Under the pieces are notes generated by a model, which was not told the DNA's origin, did not search any database, and saw only the letters and a list, made by a program, of their open reading frames with translations. From assembly GCA_021324675.1 (NCBI GenBank), contig JAJPIR010000362.1:1-45963 (forward strand): a stretch of 45,963 bases of DNA, in the 5' to 3' direction. Below, in pieces: positions 16,287-26,134 of the stretch. Numbering within the stretch: position 1 is the stretch's first letter; every line of letters starts with the position of its first letter. The position numbers were made by a program, and so were the translations under genes. The DNA comes from Actinomycetota bacterium (lineage in GTDB: Bacteria; Actinomycetota; Actinomycetes; Mycobacteriales; Pseudonocardiaceae).

Positions 16287-16952
16287 GTGAGGTCCACCGG
16301 CATCACGGTGCACGATCACCGCGATTACCGCGATTACATCGGCAGCTTCGTCACCGAAGACGAGGCGCTGGCTGCGGCGCGGGAGCGGGGTCAGGAGCTC
16401 GGCTGCACGCCGATCGGTCGCGGTAGCGGTGCCGCGCTGCAATTTCTGGCTGGCACGCTGGCGGCGCGGGGCGTCGTCGAACTCGGTACCGGCGCGGGAG
16501 CCAGCGGCCTGTGCCTGCTTCGCGGTATGGCTTCCAGCGGGGTACTGACATCGATCGATATCGAGCCCGAGCATCAGCGAGCTGCCCGGCAGGCGTTTGC
16601 CGACGCCGGTTTCCCACCGTCACGCTACCGGCTGATCATGGGGCAAGCCTTGGACGTGCTGCCCCGGCTTACCGACGGCGCCTACGACCTGGTGTTCGTC
16701 GACGCAGCCGGCCCGGAGTATCCGCGCTACCTGGAAGCCGGCGTGCGGTTGCTGCGTCCCGGTGGGGTCATCGCGTTCCACAACGCGTTAGGCCACCACA
16801 GAGGCGATGATCCAGGGCCTCGAGATCCCTCAGCTGCCGCGCTGCGCGCCGTCAGCACCATGATCCGCGATGACGACACCCTCCTGCCCCTGCTGTTGCC
16901 CCTTGACAACGGCCTCCTCTTGGCACTGCGTAGCCCCGGCATGGAGACATAG
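16287..16952 (+). CDS. SAM-dependent O-methyltransferase (Rv1220c-like)
   Basis: 221 residues from GTG 16287. The SAM-binding motif I (GVVELGTGAGASGLCLL), the acidic ribose-binding loop (VLTSIDIEPEHQRAAR) and DLVFVDAAGPEYPRYLEAGVRLLRPGGVIAFHNAL match the class I O-methyltransferase_3 family of catechol/caffeoyl-CoA-type enzymes. The position divergent to sigE is conserved in mycobacteria (Rv1220c-Rv1221). The substrate is unknown. The last codons and the stop (MET then TAG) lie inside a dispersed palindromic repeat (copy B). Confidence 0.9.
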   Translation: MRSTGITVHDHRDYRDYIGSFVTEDEALAAARERGQELGCTPIGRGSGAALQFLAGTLAARGVVELGTGAGASGLCLLRGMASSGVLTSIDIEPEHQRAARQAFADAGFPPSRYRLIMGQALDVLPRLTDGAYDLVFVDAAGPEYPRYLEAGVRLLRPGGVIAFHNALGHHRGDDPGPRDPSAAALRAVSTMIRDDDTLLPLLLPLDNGLLLALRSPGMET

Positions 16953-17000
16953 CGGGCTCATGAGAGCTCGAAAGGTCGTGATGTCTCCACGTCTTGGGCG
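16934..17000. repeat. dispersed palindromic element, copy B
   Basis: CCCCGGCATGGAGACAT (16934-16950) is inverted as ATGTCTCCACGTCTTGGG (16981-16998), with a 30-bp loop. It covers the convergent ends of the O-methyltransferase and the C-methyltransferase-like gene, supplying the stop region of both. A terminator role is plausible. Confidence 0.65.
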
Positions 17001-17899
17001 GCTGGCTTGGTGGCGGACAGGAGGCTGTAGTACCAGGCGCCATGGCGCAGCGCCTGGTACTGGCGTATCGAACCGATCACATTGCCGTGCTGGACAGCCG
17101 AGCGGATGCCCTTGACGTAGCCGTACAGGGCCAGCGGGTAAGTCCAGTACGCCATGCGGTAGAGCCGGCGTAGCGACGGGCGGGTATGGGCGGTCACATC
17201 GTCTAGCCGGGCATCGACGAAGCCGGCCTCAGCCAGGTACCCGGTGTGTTCGCCGGGAGTGTCGATGTCCGGAACGGCCCATCCGGTGAGCCACTCGTGC
17301 AGCAACCGCTCGCCGGTCGGATCAAGCGGGCGCCCGGACCGGACGAAGTCGGCGACGACGACGCGCCCGCCGGGCCGCAGCACCCGGGCAGCCTCCTGGT
17401 AGAAGGCGGCCTTGTCGGCTGCGTGGCACAAGCTTTCCACTGCCCACACGACATCGAAGCTCGCATCGGGAAAGGGCGTCGCCGTGAAGTCGGCCACCTC
17501 GAAGTGGACGCGGTGGCTCAGGCCGCGCCGGGCGGCGTAGCCACGCGCCTTCTGCACCTGCCGGGCCGCCAGGGTGATGCCCACGACCTCGGCCCCGCGC
17601 TCCTTGGCCAACCACAGGCAGCTGCCTCCCACGCCACAACCGGCATCGAGGACCCGCTCGCCGGCCTTGACCTGCACCCGGTCTGCGAGGACCCGGTTCA
17701 TGTTCTTGAGCGCGTCGGTATGGCTACGGGTGTTCTCGTCGGTGTAACCGAAATGAACAGCGAGATTGTCCGGGTTGAGCCACAGCAGCCGGTAGTCCAG
17801 CCAGGTCTGGTCGTAGTAGCCGACGATAGCGTCGGTGAGCGAGCTGGCTGGCCAGCGACCGGCCCCCTCGCTCGGCTTCGCCGTGTTCGGCACTGCCAT
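16958..17899 (-). CDS. class I SAM-dependent methyltransferase, sterol/tocopherol C-methyltransferase-like
   Basis: 313 residues from ATG 17899, with GGGAG eight bases upstream. The SAM fold shows motif I VLDAGCGVGGSCLWLA, motif II with FDVVWAVESLCHAADKAAFYQEAARVLRPGGRVVVADF, and a family-specific N-terminal HFGYTDENTRSHTDAL and C-terminal YPLALYGYVKGI. This pattern resembles Erg6/SMT, gamma-tocopherol methyltransferase and related prenyl-lipid methylating enzymes. It is the last gene of a unit with glgC and a DUF998 protein, 53 nt after the latter. The true substrate cannot be told; a lipid or isoprenoid is a guess from the family. Confidence 0.82.
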   Translation of the reverse strand: MAVPNTAKPSEGAGRWPASSLTDAIVGYYDQTWLDYRLLWLNPDNLAVHFGYTDENTRSHTDALKNMNRVLADRVQVKAGERVLDAGCGVGGSCLWLAKERGAEVVGITLAARQVQKARGYAARRGLSHRVHFEVADFTATPFPDASFDVVWAVESLCHAADKAAFYQEAARVLRPGGRVVVADFVRSGRPLDPTGERLLHEWLTGWAVPDIDTPGEHTGYLAEAGFVDARLDDVTAHTRPSLRRLYRMAYWTYPLALYGYVKGIRSAVQHGNVIGSIRQYQALRHGAWYYSLLSATKPAAQDVETSRPFELS

Positions 17900-17952
17900 C
17901 GATGATCTCCCGGAAGTAGGTACGGCACCCGCCATTGCTCACCGCTTGCTGG

Positions 17953-18564
17953 TCATTCTGGTCTACCGATCACGGTGGTGCGGGCAGGCGCCTGGCGCCG
18001 GCGCAAAAGCAGCACGGCCGCGAGCGGCCACAGCGCCTGCGCTGCGGTGAGGATCCGCTCGGACAGGCCGAGGCGTGGACTCGCGCTGAAGTACTCGATG
18101 CCAAACCAGCCCAGCAGCCCGAGCAGCCCGGTGGCGGCGAGCGCCCAGACGCCCCGTCTGGGCAGGCCACCGCTCTGCCATGCCAATGCCGGCCACAGCG
18201 ACAGGAGGGAAAGGGCAACAGATGCCGCTGCGACATGCTCAACCGAATCGCCGGTGGCCGGCTGGGGGAACGCGGCAAGCACGACGGTGGCCGCCCCACC
18301 GGTGGCCAGCAACGCCCGACCCCCAACCGCCGCCGGGGCAAGCCCGGCCGCAGTGATCGTATGGCAGATGCCGACCCCGGCCAGAGCTGTTGTCATGACC
18401 CAACGATCAGTAGCGCCGCGGGAGGCCAGGGCACTGATCGTCTCGCGTACCGGGTCAAAACCGCCAGGCTGCCGCGCCGCCGCGAGTTGCCAACCACCGA
18501 CCAGTAACACCGGAGCGCACGCCGAAGACACCACCGCCCACCAAGGAGCCCGGCTATTCCGCAT
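17953..18564 (-). CDS. DUF998 integral membrane protein
   Basis: 203 residues from ATG 18564, whose SD (AAGGGAG) lies inside the end of glgC. About six helices are visible, including [20 protein letters not shown] and [16 protein letters not shown]; the motif [25 protein letters not shown] is characteristic of DUF998 proteins. The family is polytopic with no proven function; members often occur with lipid or surface-sugar genes. Its start overlaps glgC by 11 nt, implying translational coupling. Confidence 0.85.
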   Translation of the reverse strand: MRNSRAPWWAVVSSACAPVLLVGGWQLAAARQPGGFDPVRETISALASRGATDRWVMTTALAGVGICHTITAAGLAPAAVGGRALLATGGAATVVLAAFPQPATGDSVEHVAAASVALSLLSLWPALAWQSGGLPRRGVWALAATGLLGLLGWFGIEYFSASPRLGLSERILTAAQALWPLAAVLLLRRRQAPARTTVIGRPE

Positions 18565-19771
18565 GGGCTCCCTTGCCCAGCACGACCACATCACCGCCGC
18601 TGACCGTGTACCGTTCGCGATCTAGCTCCGGGTCCACCCCGACCTGCGCGCCATCGGGAATCAGCACGTTCTTGTCCAGGATTGCCCGGCGTACCACGGC
18701 GCCCTTGCCGACCCGGACGCCGGGCATCAGCACGCTGCCCTCGACATGAGCACCGGCCTCGACCACCACGTCACTGGATAGGACCGAGTTGGTCACGTGG
18801 GCCGCTGAAATGATCGAGCCAGCGCCCACGATGGACTCTTGCGCTGTACCGCCCTGGACGAACTTGGCGGGCGGCAACGGAGGTACCGCGGTACGGATCG
18901 GCCAGGCCCGGTTGTACAGGTTGAAGATCGGATGCACGGACACCAGGTCCATGTGCGCGTCGTAGTAGGTGTCCAGGGTGCCCACGTCTCGCCAGTAGCC
19001 GCGGTCCCGATCCGTCGCACCGGGCACCACATTGTCAGCGAAGTCGTACACCGCCGCTTCGCCGGCGTCCACCAGCATCGGGATCACGTCGCCGCCCATG
19101 TCGTGATCAGAATCCTGATTAGCGGCATCGGCGCGCAGTGCCGAGATCAGCAGCTTGGTGGTGAAGACGTAGTTGCCCATCGACGCGAACGCCACGTCGG
19201 GATCGTCTGGCGTACCGGGCGGGTGCGCTGGCTTCTCGAGGAACTCGGTAATTCGGCCGGAGGCGTCCGCGTCAATACATCCGAACGCGTTGGCTTGCTC
19301 CCGGGGCACCCGGATCCCAGCAACGGTTACTCCGGAGCCGGTGGCGATGTGCTGCTCCACCATCTGCGATGGGTCCATCCGGTACACGTGGTCGGCTCCG
19401 AAGACGACGATGTATTCGGGCGCCTCGTCATACACCAGATTGAGCGACTGGAAGATCGCGTCAGCGCTACCGGTGTACCACCGCGGGCCGAGACGCTGCT
19501 GCGCAGGCACCGGGGTGATGTATTGCCCCAGCAACGACGACAACCGCCAGGTGGTAGTGATGTGCCGATCCAATGAGTGCGACTTGTATTGGGTCAGCAC
19601 ACAAATCCGGATATAACCGGCGTTTACCAAATTGGACAAAACAAAGTCAATCAGCCGATAGTTAGCACCGAACGGAACTGCCGGCTTGGCCCGGTCCGCG
19701 GTTAACGGCCACAACCGCTTTCCCTCACCGCCCGCAAGCACGATGCCCAGCACGTGCGGCTGTCCCTTCAC
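18554..19771 (-). CDS. glgC: glucose-1-phosphate adenylyltransferase
   Basis: 405 residues, the usual length, from GTG 19771. The nucleotidyltransferase signature [37 protein letters not shown], the substrate loop [22 protein letters not shown] and the Glc-1-P site FLEKP are all present, with a C-terminal left-handed beta-helix ([26 protein letters not shown]). It makes ADP-glucose from ATP and glucose-1-phosphate for glycogen and for maltose-1-phosphate made by GlgM. It is divergent from glgM across 133 bp and overlaps the downstream DUF998 gene. Confidence 0.97.
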   Translation of the reverse strand: MKGQPHVLGIVLAGGEGKRLWPLTADRAKPAVPFGANYRLIDFVLSNLVNAGYIRICVLTQYKSHSLDRHITTTWRLSSLLGQYITPVPAQQRLGPRWYTGSADAIFQSLNLVYDEAPEYIVVFGADHVYRMDPSQMVEQHIATGSGVTVAGIRVPREQANAFGCIDADASGRITEFLEKPAHPPGTPDDPDVAFASMGNYVFTTKLLISALRADAANQDSDHDMGGDVIPMLVDAGEAAVYDFADNVVPGATDRDRGYWRDVGTLDTYYDAHMDLVSVHPIFNLYNRAWPIRTAVPPLPPAKFVQGGTAQESIVGAGSIISAAHVTNSVLSSDVVVEAGAHVEGSVLMPGVRVGKGAVVRRAILDKNVLIPDGAQVGVDPELDRERYTVSGGDVVVLGKGAHAE

Positions 19772-19904
19772 GATTGGTCACCCTAGCGCCGGTTGCACTA
19801 GCAAGCCACGTGAGTCTCGCCGCTGGTCATCGAATGTTCACTGGTGAGGGCAGGTGGGATACTGGCAGTGAAGGCCCCCGGTGGGGACGCTAGCGTGACT
19901 TGGC

Positions 19905-21071
19905 GTGCGAATCGGACTCCTGACCCGGGAATACCCGCCCGAGGTGTACGGCGGTGCCGGCGTGCACGTCGGCCATCTGGTGCCCGAGCTGCGCAAGCGG
20001 TGTGACGTCGAGGTGCATTGCTTCGGCTCGCCTCGCCCGCAGGCGCACAACCACACCGCGGCACCCGAGCTGGCAACCGCTAACCAGACGCTGCAGACGT
20101 TGTCGGTGAACTTGGGGATGGCCGACGCGCTGGCTGATGTGGATCTCGTGCACTCGCATACGTGGTACGCCAACATGGGCGGCCACCTAGCGCACCTTCT
20201 CCACGGCATCCCGCACGTGATCACGGCGCACTCGTTGGAGCCTCGCAGGCCGTGGAAGGCCGAGCAGCTCGGCGGTGGATACCGCGTGTCGTCGTGGGTG
20301 GAACGCACCGCCTACGAACACGCCGACGCGATCATCGCGGTGTCCGAAGGCATGCGCGCGGATGTGCTGGACTGCTACCCCACCGTCCACCCCGAGCGGG
20401 TGCACGTGGTGCGCAATGGCATCGACGCCGAGGTTTACCGCCCGGTCCCGGACACCGACGCGCTGCGCCGGTTCGGGGTAGATCCGGCACGACCGATCGT
20501 GGCGTTCGTCGGTCGGATCACCCGGCAGAAGGGAGTCGGGCACCTGCTTGCGGCGGCCCACCACATCGATCACGGGGCGCAGTTGCTGCTGTGTGCTGGC
20601 GCACCGGACACCTCGGAGATCGAAGCCGAAGCTCGCGCTGCCGTGGCGGAGCTATCCGCGGCGAGGCCCGGCGTGATCTGGGTACCGGACATGCTGCCCA
20701 TCGAGGACATCCGTCAAGTGCTGTCGGCCGCCAGCGTGTTTATCTGCCCGTCGGTGTACGAACCGCTGGGCATCGTCAATCTGGAGGCGATGGCCTGCGG
20801 TACCGCCGTGGTCGCCTCTGCCGTGGGGGGCATCCCCGAGGTGGTCGATGACGGTGTCACCGGGTTGCTGGTGCCATACGACGAGCACGACCCCGACGCG
20901 TTCCAGCATGGGCTGGCGCAGTCGGTCAACGAGTTGCTAGCAGATCCCCAGCGCGTCGCCGCGATGGGCCAAGCCGGCCGAGCCCGCGCCATCACGGAGT
21001 TCTCTTGGTCTGCCGTAGCCGAGCGGACTCTGCAGCTCTACCACCAGCTGCTCGCTGTCCCCGCCCTGTGA
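19905..21071 (+). CDS. glgM: alpha-maltose-1-phosphate synthase (GlgM, GT4; often named GlgA)
   Basis: 388 residues from GTG 19905, too short for classical GT5 glycogen synthase (about 480). GT4 features: N-terminal MRIGLLTREYPPEVYGGAGVHV, the donor site VAFVGRITRQKGVGHLLAAA, and the E-x7-E motif in VYEPLGIVNLEAMACGTAVVAS. In mycobacteria the orthologous Rv1212c uses ADP-glucose and glucose-1-phosphate to build maltose-1-phosphate for the GlgE pathway to alpha-glucan. It is divergent from glgC, which supplies the donor. Confidence 0.93.
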   Translation: MRIGLLTREYPPEVYGGAGVHVGHLVPELRKRCDVEVHCFGSPRPQAHNHTAAPELATANQTLQTLSVNLGMADALADVDLVHSHTWYANMGGHLAHLLHGIPHVITAHSLEPRRPWKAEQLGGGYRVSSWVERTAYEHADAIIAVSEGMRADVLDCYPTVHPERVHVVRNGIDAEVYRPVPDTDALRRFGVDPARPIVAFVGRITRQKGVGHLLAAAHHIDHGAQLLLCAGAPDTSEIEAEARAAVAELSAARPGVIWVPDMLPIEDIRQVLSAASVFICPSVYEPLGIVNLEAMACGTAVVASAVGGIPEVVDDGVTGLLVPYDEHDPDAFQHGLAQSVNELLADPQRVAAMGQAGRARAITEFSWSAVAERTLQLYHQLLAVPAL

Positions 21072-21073
21072 CC

Positions 21074-21133
21074 CGCCTGAAGGCATACCGGGTGGGCGGC
21101 GAGGGCCCCAAAGCCCGGTACGTCTCCAGGGCG
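21074..21133. repeat. dispersed palindromic element, copy C
   Basis: CGCCTGAAGGCATACCGGG (21074-21092) is the imperfect inverse of CCCGGTACGTCTCCAGGGCG (21114-21133). It is the main content of the gap between the convergent glgM and SqdB-like genes. A terminator function is plausible. It is the most divergent copy of the family. Confidence 0.5.
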
Positions 21134-21137
21134 CAAT

Positions 21138-22397
<1,260 letters not shown>

Positions 22398-22423
22398 TTA
22401 TCGGGCTCTGCGAAGATGAGGCC

Positions 22424-22927
22424 GTGCCCCGACAGCTGATCCAATCCCGTCTGGCCCGGTTGTTCACCCGGTTCGCCGCGGGCACGTTGGTCTCCACGGC
22501 GTGTAGCCAGTTGACGCTGGTCCTGCTGTTCGGGGTGCTCGATGCCTCAGCCGCCGTCTCCGGGGCAATGGCCTTCGTGGCCGGAGCGGTGCCCAATTTC
22601 CTCATCCACCGGTTCTGGACATGGCGGCTTACCGGGCCAGTGGCGATGCGCCGCGAACTCGTGCCCTACCTGGCGGTGATCAGCGTCAGCGGCTTGGTCG
22701 CGGTGGGCATTACCACCTGCGTCGACCGGCTGCTCGGCAACACCGTTGCCGACCACATGTGGCGCACCGCTGTCATCGCGGTCGTCTACGGCTTGAGCTA
22801 CCTGCCGGTCTTCGTACTCAAATTCGCCTTGCTGGATCGGCTGGTGTTCGGCGCCGAGTACGAGCGGACCCGCTGGCGGCGGGCTCGCGACTCCCGTAGC
22901 CAGGTCCCCACCAGCACCCGGGCGTAG
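22424..22927 (+). CDS. GtrA-family membrane protein (putative lipid-linked sugar flippase)
   Basis: 167 residues from GTG 22424. Four helices in the GtrA arrangement: RFAAGTLVSTACSQLTLVLLFGVL, AAVSGAMAFVAGAVPNFLIHRFWTWR (the conserved N-F-x-x-x-R-x-W-x-W block), LVPYLAVISVSGLVAVGITT, and RTAVIAVVYGLSYLPVFVLKFALLDRLVF. GtrA proteins are thought to flip polyprenyl-phosphate sugars or to modulate arabinogalactan assembly at the cytoplasmic membrane. It is divergent from the SqdB-like gene (128 bp) and its 3' end overlaps the convergent glycosyltransferase gene by 130 bp. Confidence 0.88.
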   Translation: MPRQLIQSRLARLFTRFAAGTLVSTACSQLTLVLLFGVLDASAAVSGAMAFVAGAVPNFLIHRFWTWRLTGPVAMRRELVPYLAVISVSGLVAVGITTCVDRLLGNTVADHMWRTAVIAVVYGLSYLPVFVLKFALLDRLVFGAEYERTRWRRARDSRSQVPTSTRA

Positions 22928-25134
22928 CGAAGCCCGTAGACCAGGTTGTTGCCCTTCTTGGTCTTACCGGCGGTGCGAGCCAGCATCGTCATGGGTTGCT
23001 CCAGCACGCGGTAGCCGTGCGAAATCACACCCAGCAGCAGCTCAGAGGCCTGGTACTGAGCTTGGGTCAGCGTAACCGCTGCGGTGACCTCGGCTTTCAT
23101 CGCCCGGAAGCCAAAGGAGGTATCAGTCAGCCGTTGCCTGGTCAAGGTGCTTGCAAGCCACGCGAACAGGTGTACCCCAAGGTGCCGGACGGGGTCAGTG
23201 GTCTCCCTGCGGCCCAAGGCTCGAGAACCGGTGACGAAGTCAGCCTCGTCGTCGATCAGCGGTTGCAGCAGCAGCGGCAGCTCCGCCATGTCGTACTGGC
23301 CATCAGCGTCGGTGGTGACGATGTACCGGGCGCCACCGAGCCGGGCCAAGCCGTACCCCAGCCGCAACGCTCCACCCTGCCCCCGGTTCGCTGGCATCTC
23401 GCAGACCCAGGCGCCGCAGCAACGGGCCACCTCCGCGGTGCCATCGGTGGCGCCGTCGACGATCACCAGGGTGTCCACCGGCATGCCGCAGCTAATCGGT
23501 GGTACGGCCGCGAGCACCGCGCCGATCCCGTCCTCCTCGTTGTAAGCGGCAACGACCACGACCACCGGCGCGAAACACACCTCACCTCGCAAGGCGAGAA
23601 ACGCATCCACCGTGGCGGTGTCCGCCGCATCGGGATACGGATGCATCGGCGGGTTCACCTTGCGTCGCGGACCCGGCCGGCGCAGCGGCCCGGTAAAGGC
23701 AGTCAACCCCAGCGCTCCCGCCATCGGCAGCAGCACCAATCCCGGTAGCTGGTAACGCCAGGAGAACTCGAAGGCGGCCGCGGTGATCAGCACGGTGACA
23801 CCGAAACCGGTGACCAGCAGGCTCGCCGCGCGGATACCCGATCGGCGGGCGTTCCCGACCCCGAAGGCCCCCAGCAGCCCTGTCAACAGCCCCAAGCCGA
23901 GCAGCGGTCCTGGGGTGTAGCCAATGGTGAGCTGGTAATCCCGCAGCAGCTCAGCCAGCGTCCGGTTAACGCCGATCGGTACGCCACCGAACTGCAACGC
24001 CCTGGCGTCCACCCGGTCCTGGATTCCCCAGTACGGGTAAGAGGTTTGGAAGTACCAGCGTTCCACCGGCACATCGTTGACGTCATCGACCCGGGTCGGG
24101 CGAAAACCCTTCAGGAAGTCTTCGCTGATCGCCAATGTCAGGTCAAGGGGTTGGTTGACGAATACCTGGCGGGCGAAGGAAGCCTGGATCGTGTCCATCG
24201 ACTGGCCTGGTGGCAGCGCCACGGTCAGCGCCGGTGAGTCTAGGTCGTGAACGTAGTAGTCGACTCCAAAGCGTTGGTCGCGCGGCTCGATGGGGCACAC
24301 GGCACGCTCTGACGTTCCTACCGGGATGCGGTCGCAGTCAGCGATGACGGCGGCGCGGCCGTACAGCACGCCGTCACTGGCGCCGCTGATCCCCCAAATG
24401 CCGATGGTGATCCGGTAATAGCCGGCGTAACCGGCAAGCACCATCCCGAAGCCGGCAGCCATCGCCACAGCGCGCAGCCCAATCCGCCGCCAGCCCGTGC
24501 GGCTGACCCACAGCGACCCGGCGACGACCAGGTAGGCGACTGCGGGGATGAGCAAAGCTATGCCGACCAGCCGGACGATGACCGCGAACCCGATGAGCGC
24601 CCCGGCACTCGCGGCGTGCCAGGGGCTGGGCAACCCGCGCCAGGTCAGCATCCAGACGATCAGCAGAAGCACGGCCTGGAACCAGACGTCAGGCATGATG
24701 TTGTGCTCGATTTGCACCTGGTAGGCGTCGAGCAGCACCGGCGCGGTCGCCAGCGCCGCCAGCCAGCGCCGGGCACCGTGGCGGGACAGCAGCCGGTACA
24801 TCAGCACCGCCATGCCCAACCCGAGCAGGTGCTGCACCACGGCGACACCGCGCAAACCCCCGAAAGGCAGCAGGACGTTCAAGATCAGGTCGTAGCCGAT
24901 GGGGCGCAACCCGTCGGGGCGCAGGTCGTGGACGTTGTCGAGGTAGCTAAACGAGTCGATGTACAGGATCGCGGGCTGGTAGGCCAGCACGGTAAGCACC
25001 CGCAAGCCAGCGCCGATGGCGAGCAACATCACCAGCAGCCAGTGCAAGCGCAGCCAGCAGGGCAGCCGGGAGGCCACGACCAGGGTGGCGGAATTCGTGG
25101 CGCCTGCCTGCGGCCGTGCCAGCAGGCCGGTCAC
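22798..25134 (-). CDS. GT-C :: GT-A fusion: multi-TM glycosyltransferase fused to DPM-like GT2
   Basis: A 778-residue frame with no stop. Residues 1-490 form a GT-C-type membrane glycosyltransferase with about ten helices and an early acidic loop (YIDSFSYLDN, residues near 60) plus a long extracytoplasmic loop (about 275-375). Residues 497-760 form a GT-A/GT2 domain of the dolichyl-phosphate-mannose-synthase kind: VVVVVAAYNEEDGIGAVL, VDGATDGTAEVA, NRGQGGALRLGYGLA and the DxD in TTDADGQYD. The second part would charge polyprenyl phosphate with a sugar and the first would move the sugar to an acceptor outside. ATG 23646 with a weak SD could alternatively start a separate GT-A gene. The last 40 codons lie antisense to gtrA. 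Confidence 0.82.
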   Translation of the reverse strand: MTGLLARPQAGATNSATLVVASRLPCWLRLHWLLVMLLAIGAGLRVLTVLAYQPAILYIDSFSYLDNVHDLRPDGLRPIGYDLILNVLLPFGGLRGVAVVQHLLGLGMAVLMYRLLSRHGARRWLAALATAPVLLDAYQVQIEHNIMPDVWFQAVLLLIVWMLTWRGLPSPWHAASAGALIGFAVIVRLVGIALLIPAVAYLVVAGSLWVSRTGWRRIGLRAVAMAAGFGMVLAGYAGYYRITIGIWGISGASDGVLYGRAAVIADCDRIPVGTSERAVCPIEPRDQRFGVDYYVHDLDSPALTVALPPGQSMDTIQASFARQVFVNQPLDLTLAISEDFLKGFRPTRVDDVNDVPVERWYFQTSYPYWGIQDRVDARALQFGGVPIGVNRTLAELLRDYQLTIGYTPGPLLGLGLLTGLLGAFGVGNARRSGIRAASLLVTGFGVTVLITAAAFEFSWRYQLPGLVLLPMAGALGLTAFTGPLRRPGPRRKVNPPMHPYPDAADTATVDAFLALRGEVCFAPVVVVVAAYNEEDGIGAVLAAVPPISCGMPVDTLVIVDGATDGTAEVARCCGAWVCEMPANRGQGGALRLGYGLARLGGARYIVTTDADGQYDMAELPLLLQPLIDDEADFVTGSRALGRRETTDPVRHLGVHLFAWLASTLTRQRLTDTSFGFRAMKAEVTAAVTLTQAQYQASELLLGVISHGYRVLEQPMTMLARTAGKTKKGNNLVYGLRYARVLVGTWLRESRARRQRVRSYSAPNTSRSSKANLSTKTGR

Positions 25135-25180
25135 CGGCTCCGCTCCGGTGTGGTCCGAGGTGTGCGGGTGGCGGTGCGGG

Positions 25181-26122
25181 TCATGCGTCGCCTCGCCAGC
25201 AACGGGCGTCCTGCCACACCGTGGCCAACCCGTCGATCAACGCGACGGCCGGCTGGTAGCCCAGCTGCTCGCGGGCCCGGTTGATACTGACGATGACCGC
25301 CGGCATTTCACCCGGCTTGGGAGCGACGTGCTCGGCCGGTAACGGGCAGCCGGTGACCTTACGCACCAGCTCGACGAGTTCCAGCACGGTGACCGAACAG
25401 CCCGAGCCGATAATCGCCGCACCGGTAAACCGCCGATCCCAGGCTGCGAGCACGCCAGCCACGGCATCATCGAGGTGCACGAAATCGCGCCGCTGTAGCC
25501 CGTCGCCGTAAATCTGCACCCCGGCGCCAGACAGTGCCGCGCGCATCATCCGCGGTACGAAACTGTCCTTGTGCTGCATCCCCGGGCCGTAGATGTTGGT
25601 GAAACGCAAGGCGCTGGTGGCCATGCCGTAGGCGCCTCGGTAGCCATGCAGAAGCATTTCGGCGGCCGCCTTGGTGGCGCCGTACGGGGTCAAAGGGCGC
25701 AGCGATGCCGCTTCGTCCATGATGGCGTGACCGATGTCGCCGACCACCGCGTTCGTCGAGGCCATGATGAACCGATCGACGCCGGCCTGCCGGCAGGCTT
25801 CCAACAGCTCCTGGGTCACGGCGACATTTGCCTGGTAGGTGGCAACCGGGTGCTGAACCGACCGCAGTACGGAGGTGATGGCGGCGAGATGCACCACGCC
25901 GGCCAGCTCTGCGCCACCTGCGTCCGCGATGGCATCGGTGATCACCTGCGGGTCGGTCAGCTCCCCCACCACGCTGCGGACCGCAGGATCTGGATGGGCC
26001 CTGCGATCCACCACGGTGATCGGGTGGCCGCGGCCGGCGAAGGCCGATACCACCGCACGGCCGACAAAGCCGGCGCCTCCGGTAATCATGACCCGGCCGG
26101 CGCCGGCTGATGTAATGGCCAT
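25181..26122 (-). CDS. NAD-dependent epimerase/dehydratase (extended SDR, GalE-like)
   Basis: 313 residues. Rossmann motif MITGGAGFVGRAVVSAFAGRGH, then VVHLAAITS, active-site Tyr and Lys in PYGATKAAAEML, RFTNIYGPGMQH and RRDFVHLDDAVAGV. These identify an extended SDR acting on an NDP-sugar (4-epimerase or dehydratase type); the Ser of the triad is in MASTNAVVGD. It is 46 nt upstream of the fused glycosyltransferase and 12 nt downstream of the aminopeptidase on the same strand, so it likely supplies a sugar nucleotide for the same glycan cassette. The exact sugar is not readable. Confidence 0.87.
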   Translation of the reverse strand: MAITSAGAGRVMITGGAGFVGRAVVSAFAGRGHPITVVDRRAHPDPAVRSVVGELTDPQVITDAIADAGGAELAGVVHLAAITSVLRSVQHPVATYQANVAVTQELLEACRQAGVDRFIMASTNAVVGDIGHAIMDEAASLRPLTPYGATKAAAEMLLHGYRGAYGMATSALRFTNIYGPGMQHKDSFVPRMMRAALSGAGVQIYGDGLQRRDFVHLDDAVAGVLAAWDRRFTGAAIIGSGCSVTVLELVELVRKVTGCPLPAEHVAPKPGEMPAVIVSINRAREQLGYQPAVALIDGLATVWQDARCWRGDA

Positions 26123-26134
26123 CGGCGCGCAAGC

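Noticed and set aside
19905-21071. SQDG synthase SqdX partner for the SqdB-like gene
   Set aside because: Although also GT4, it is divergent from glgC and matches GlgM throughout; gene order and start motif favour maltose-1-phosphate synthase.
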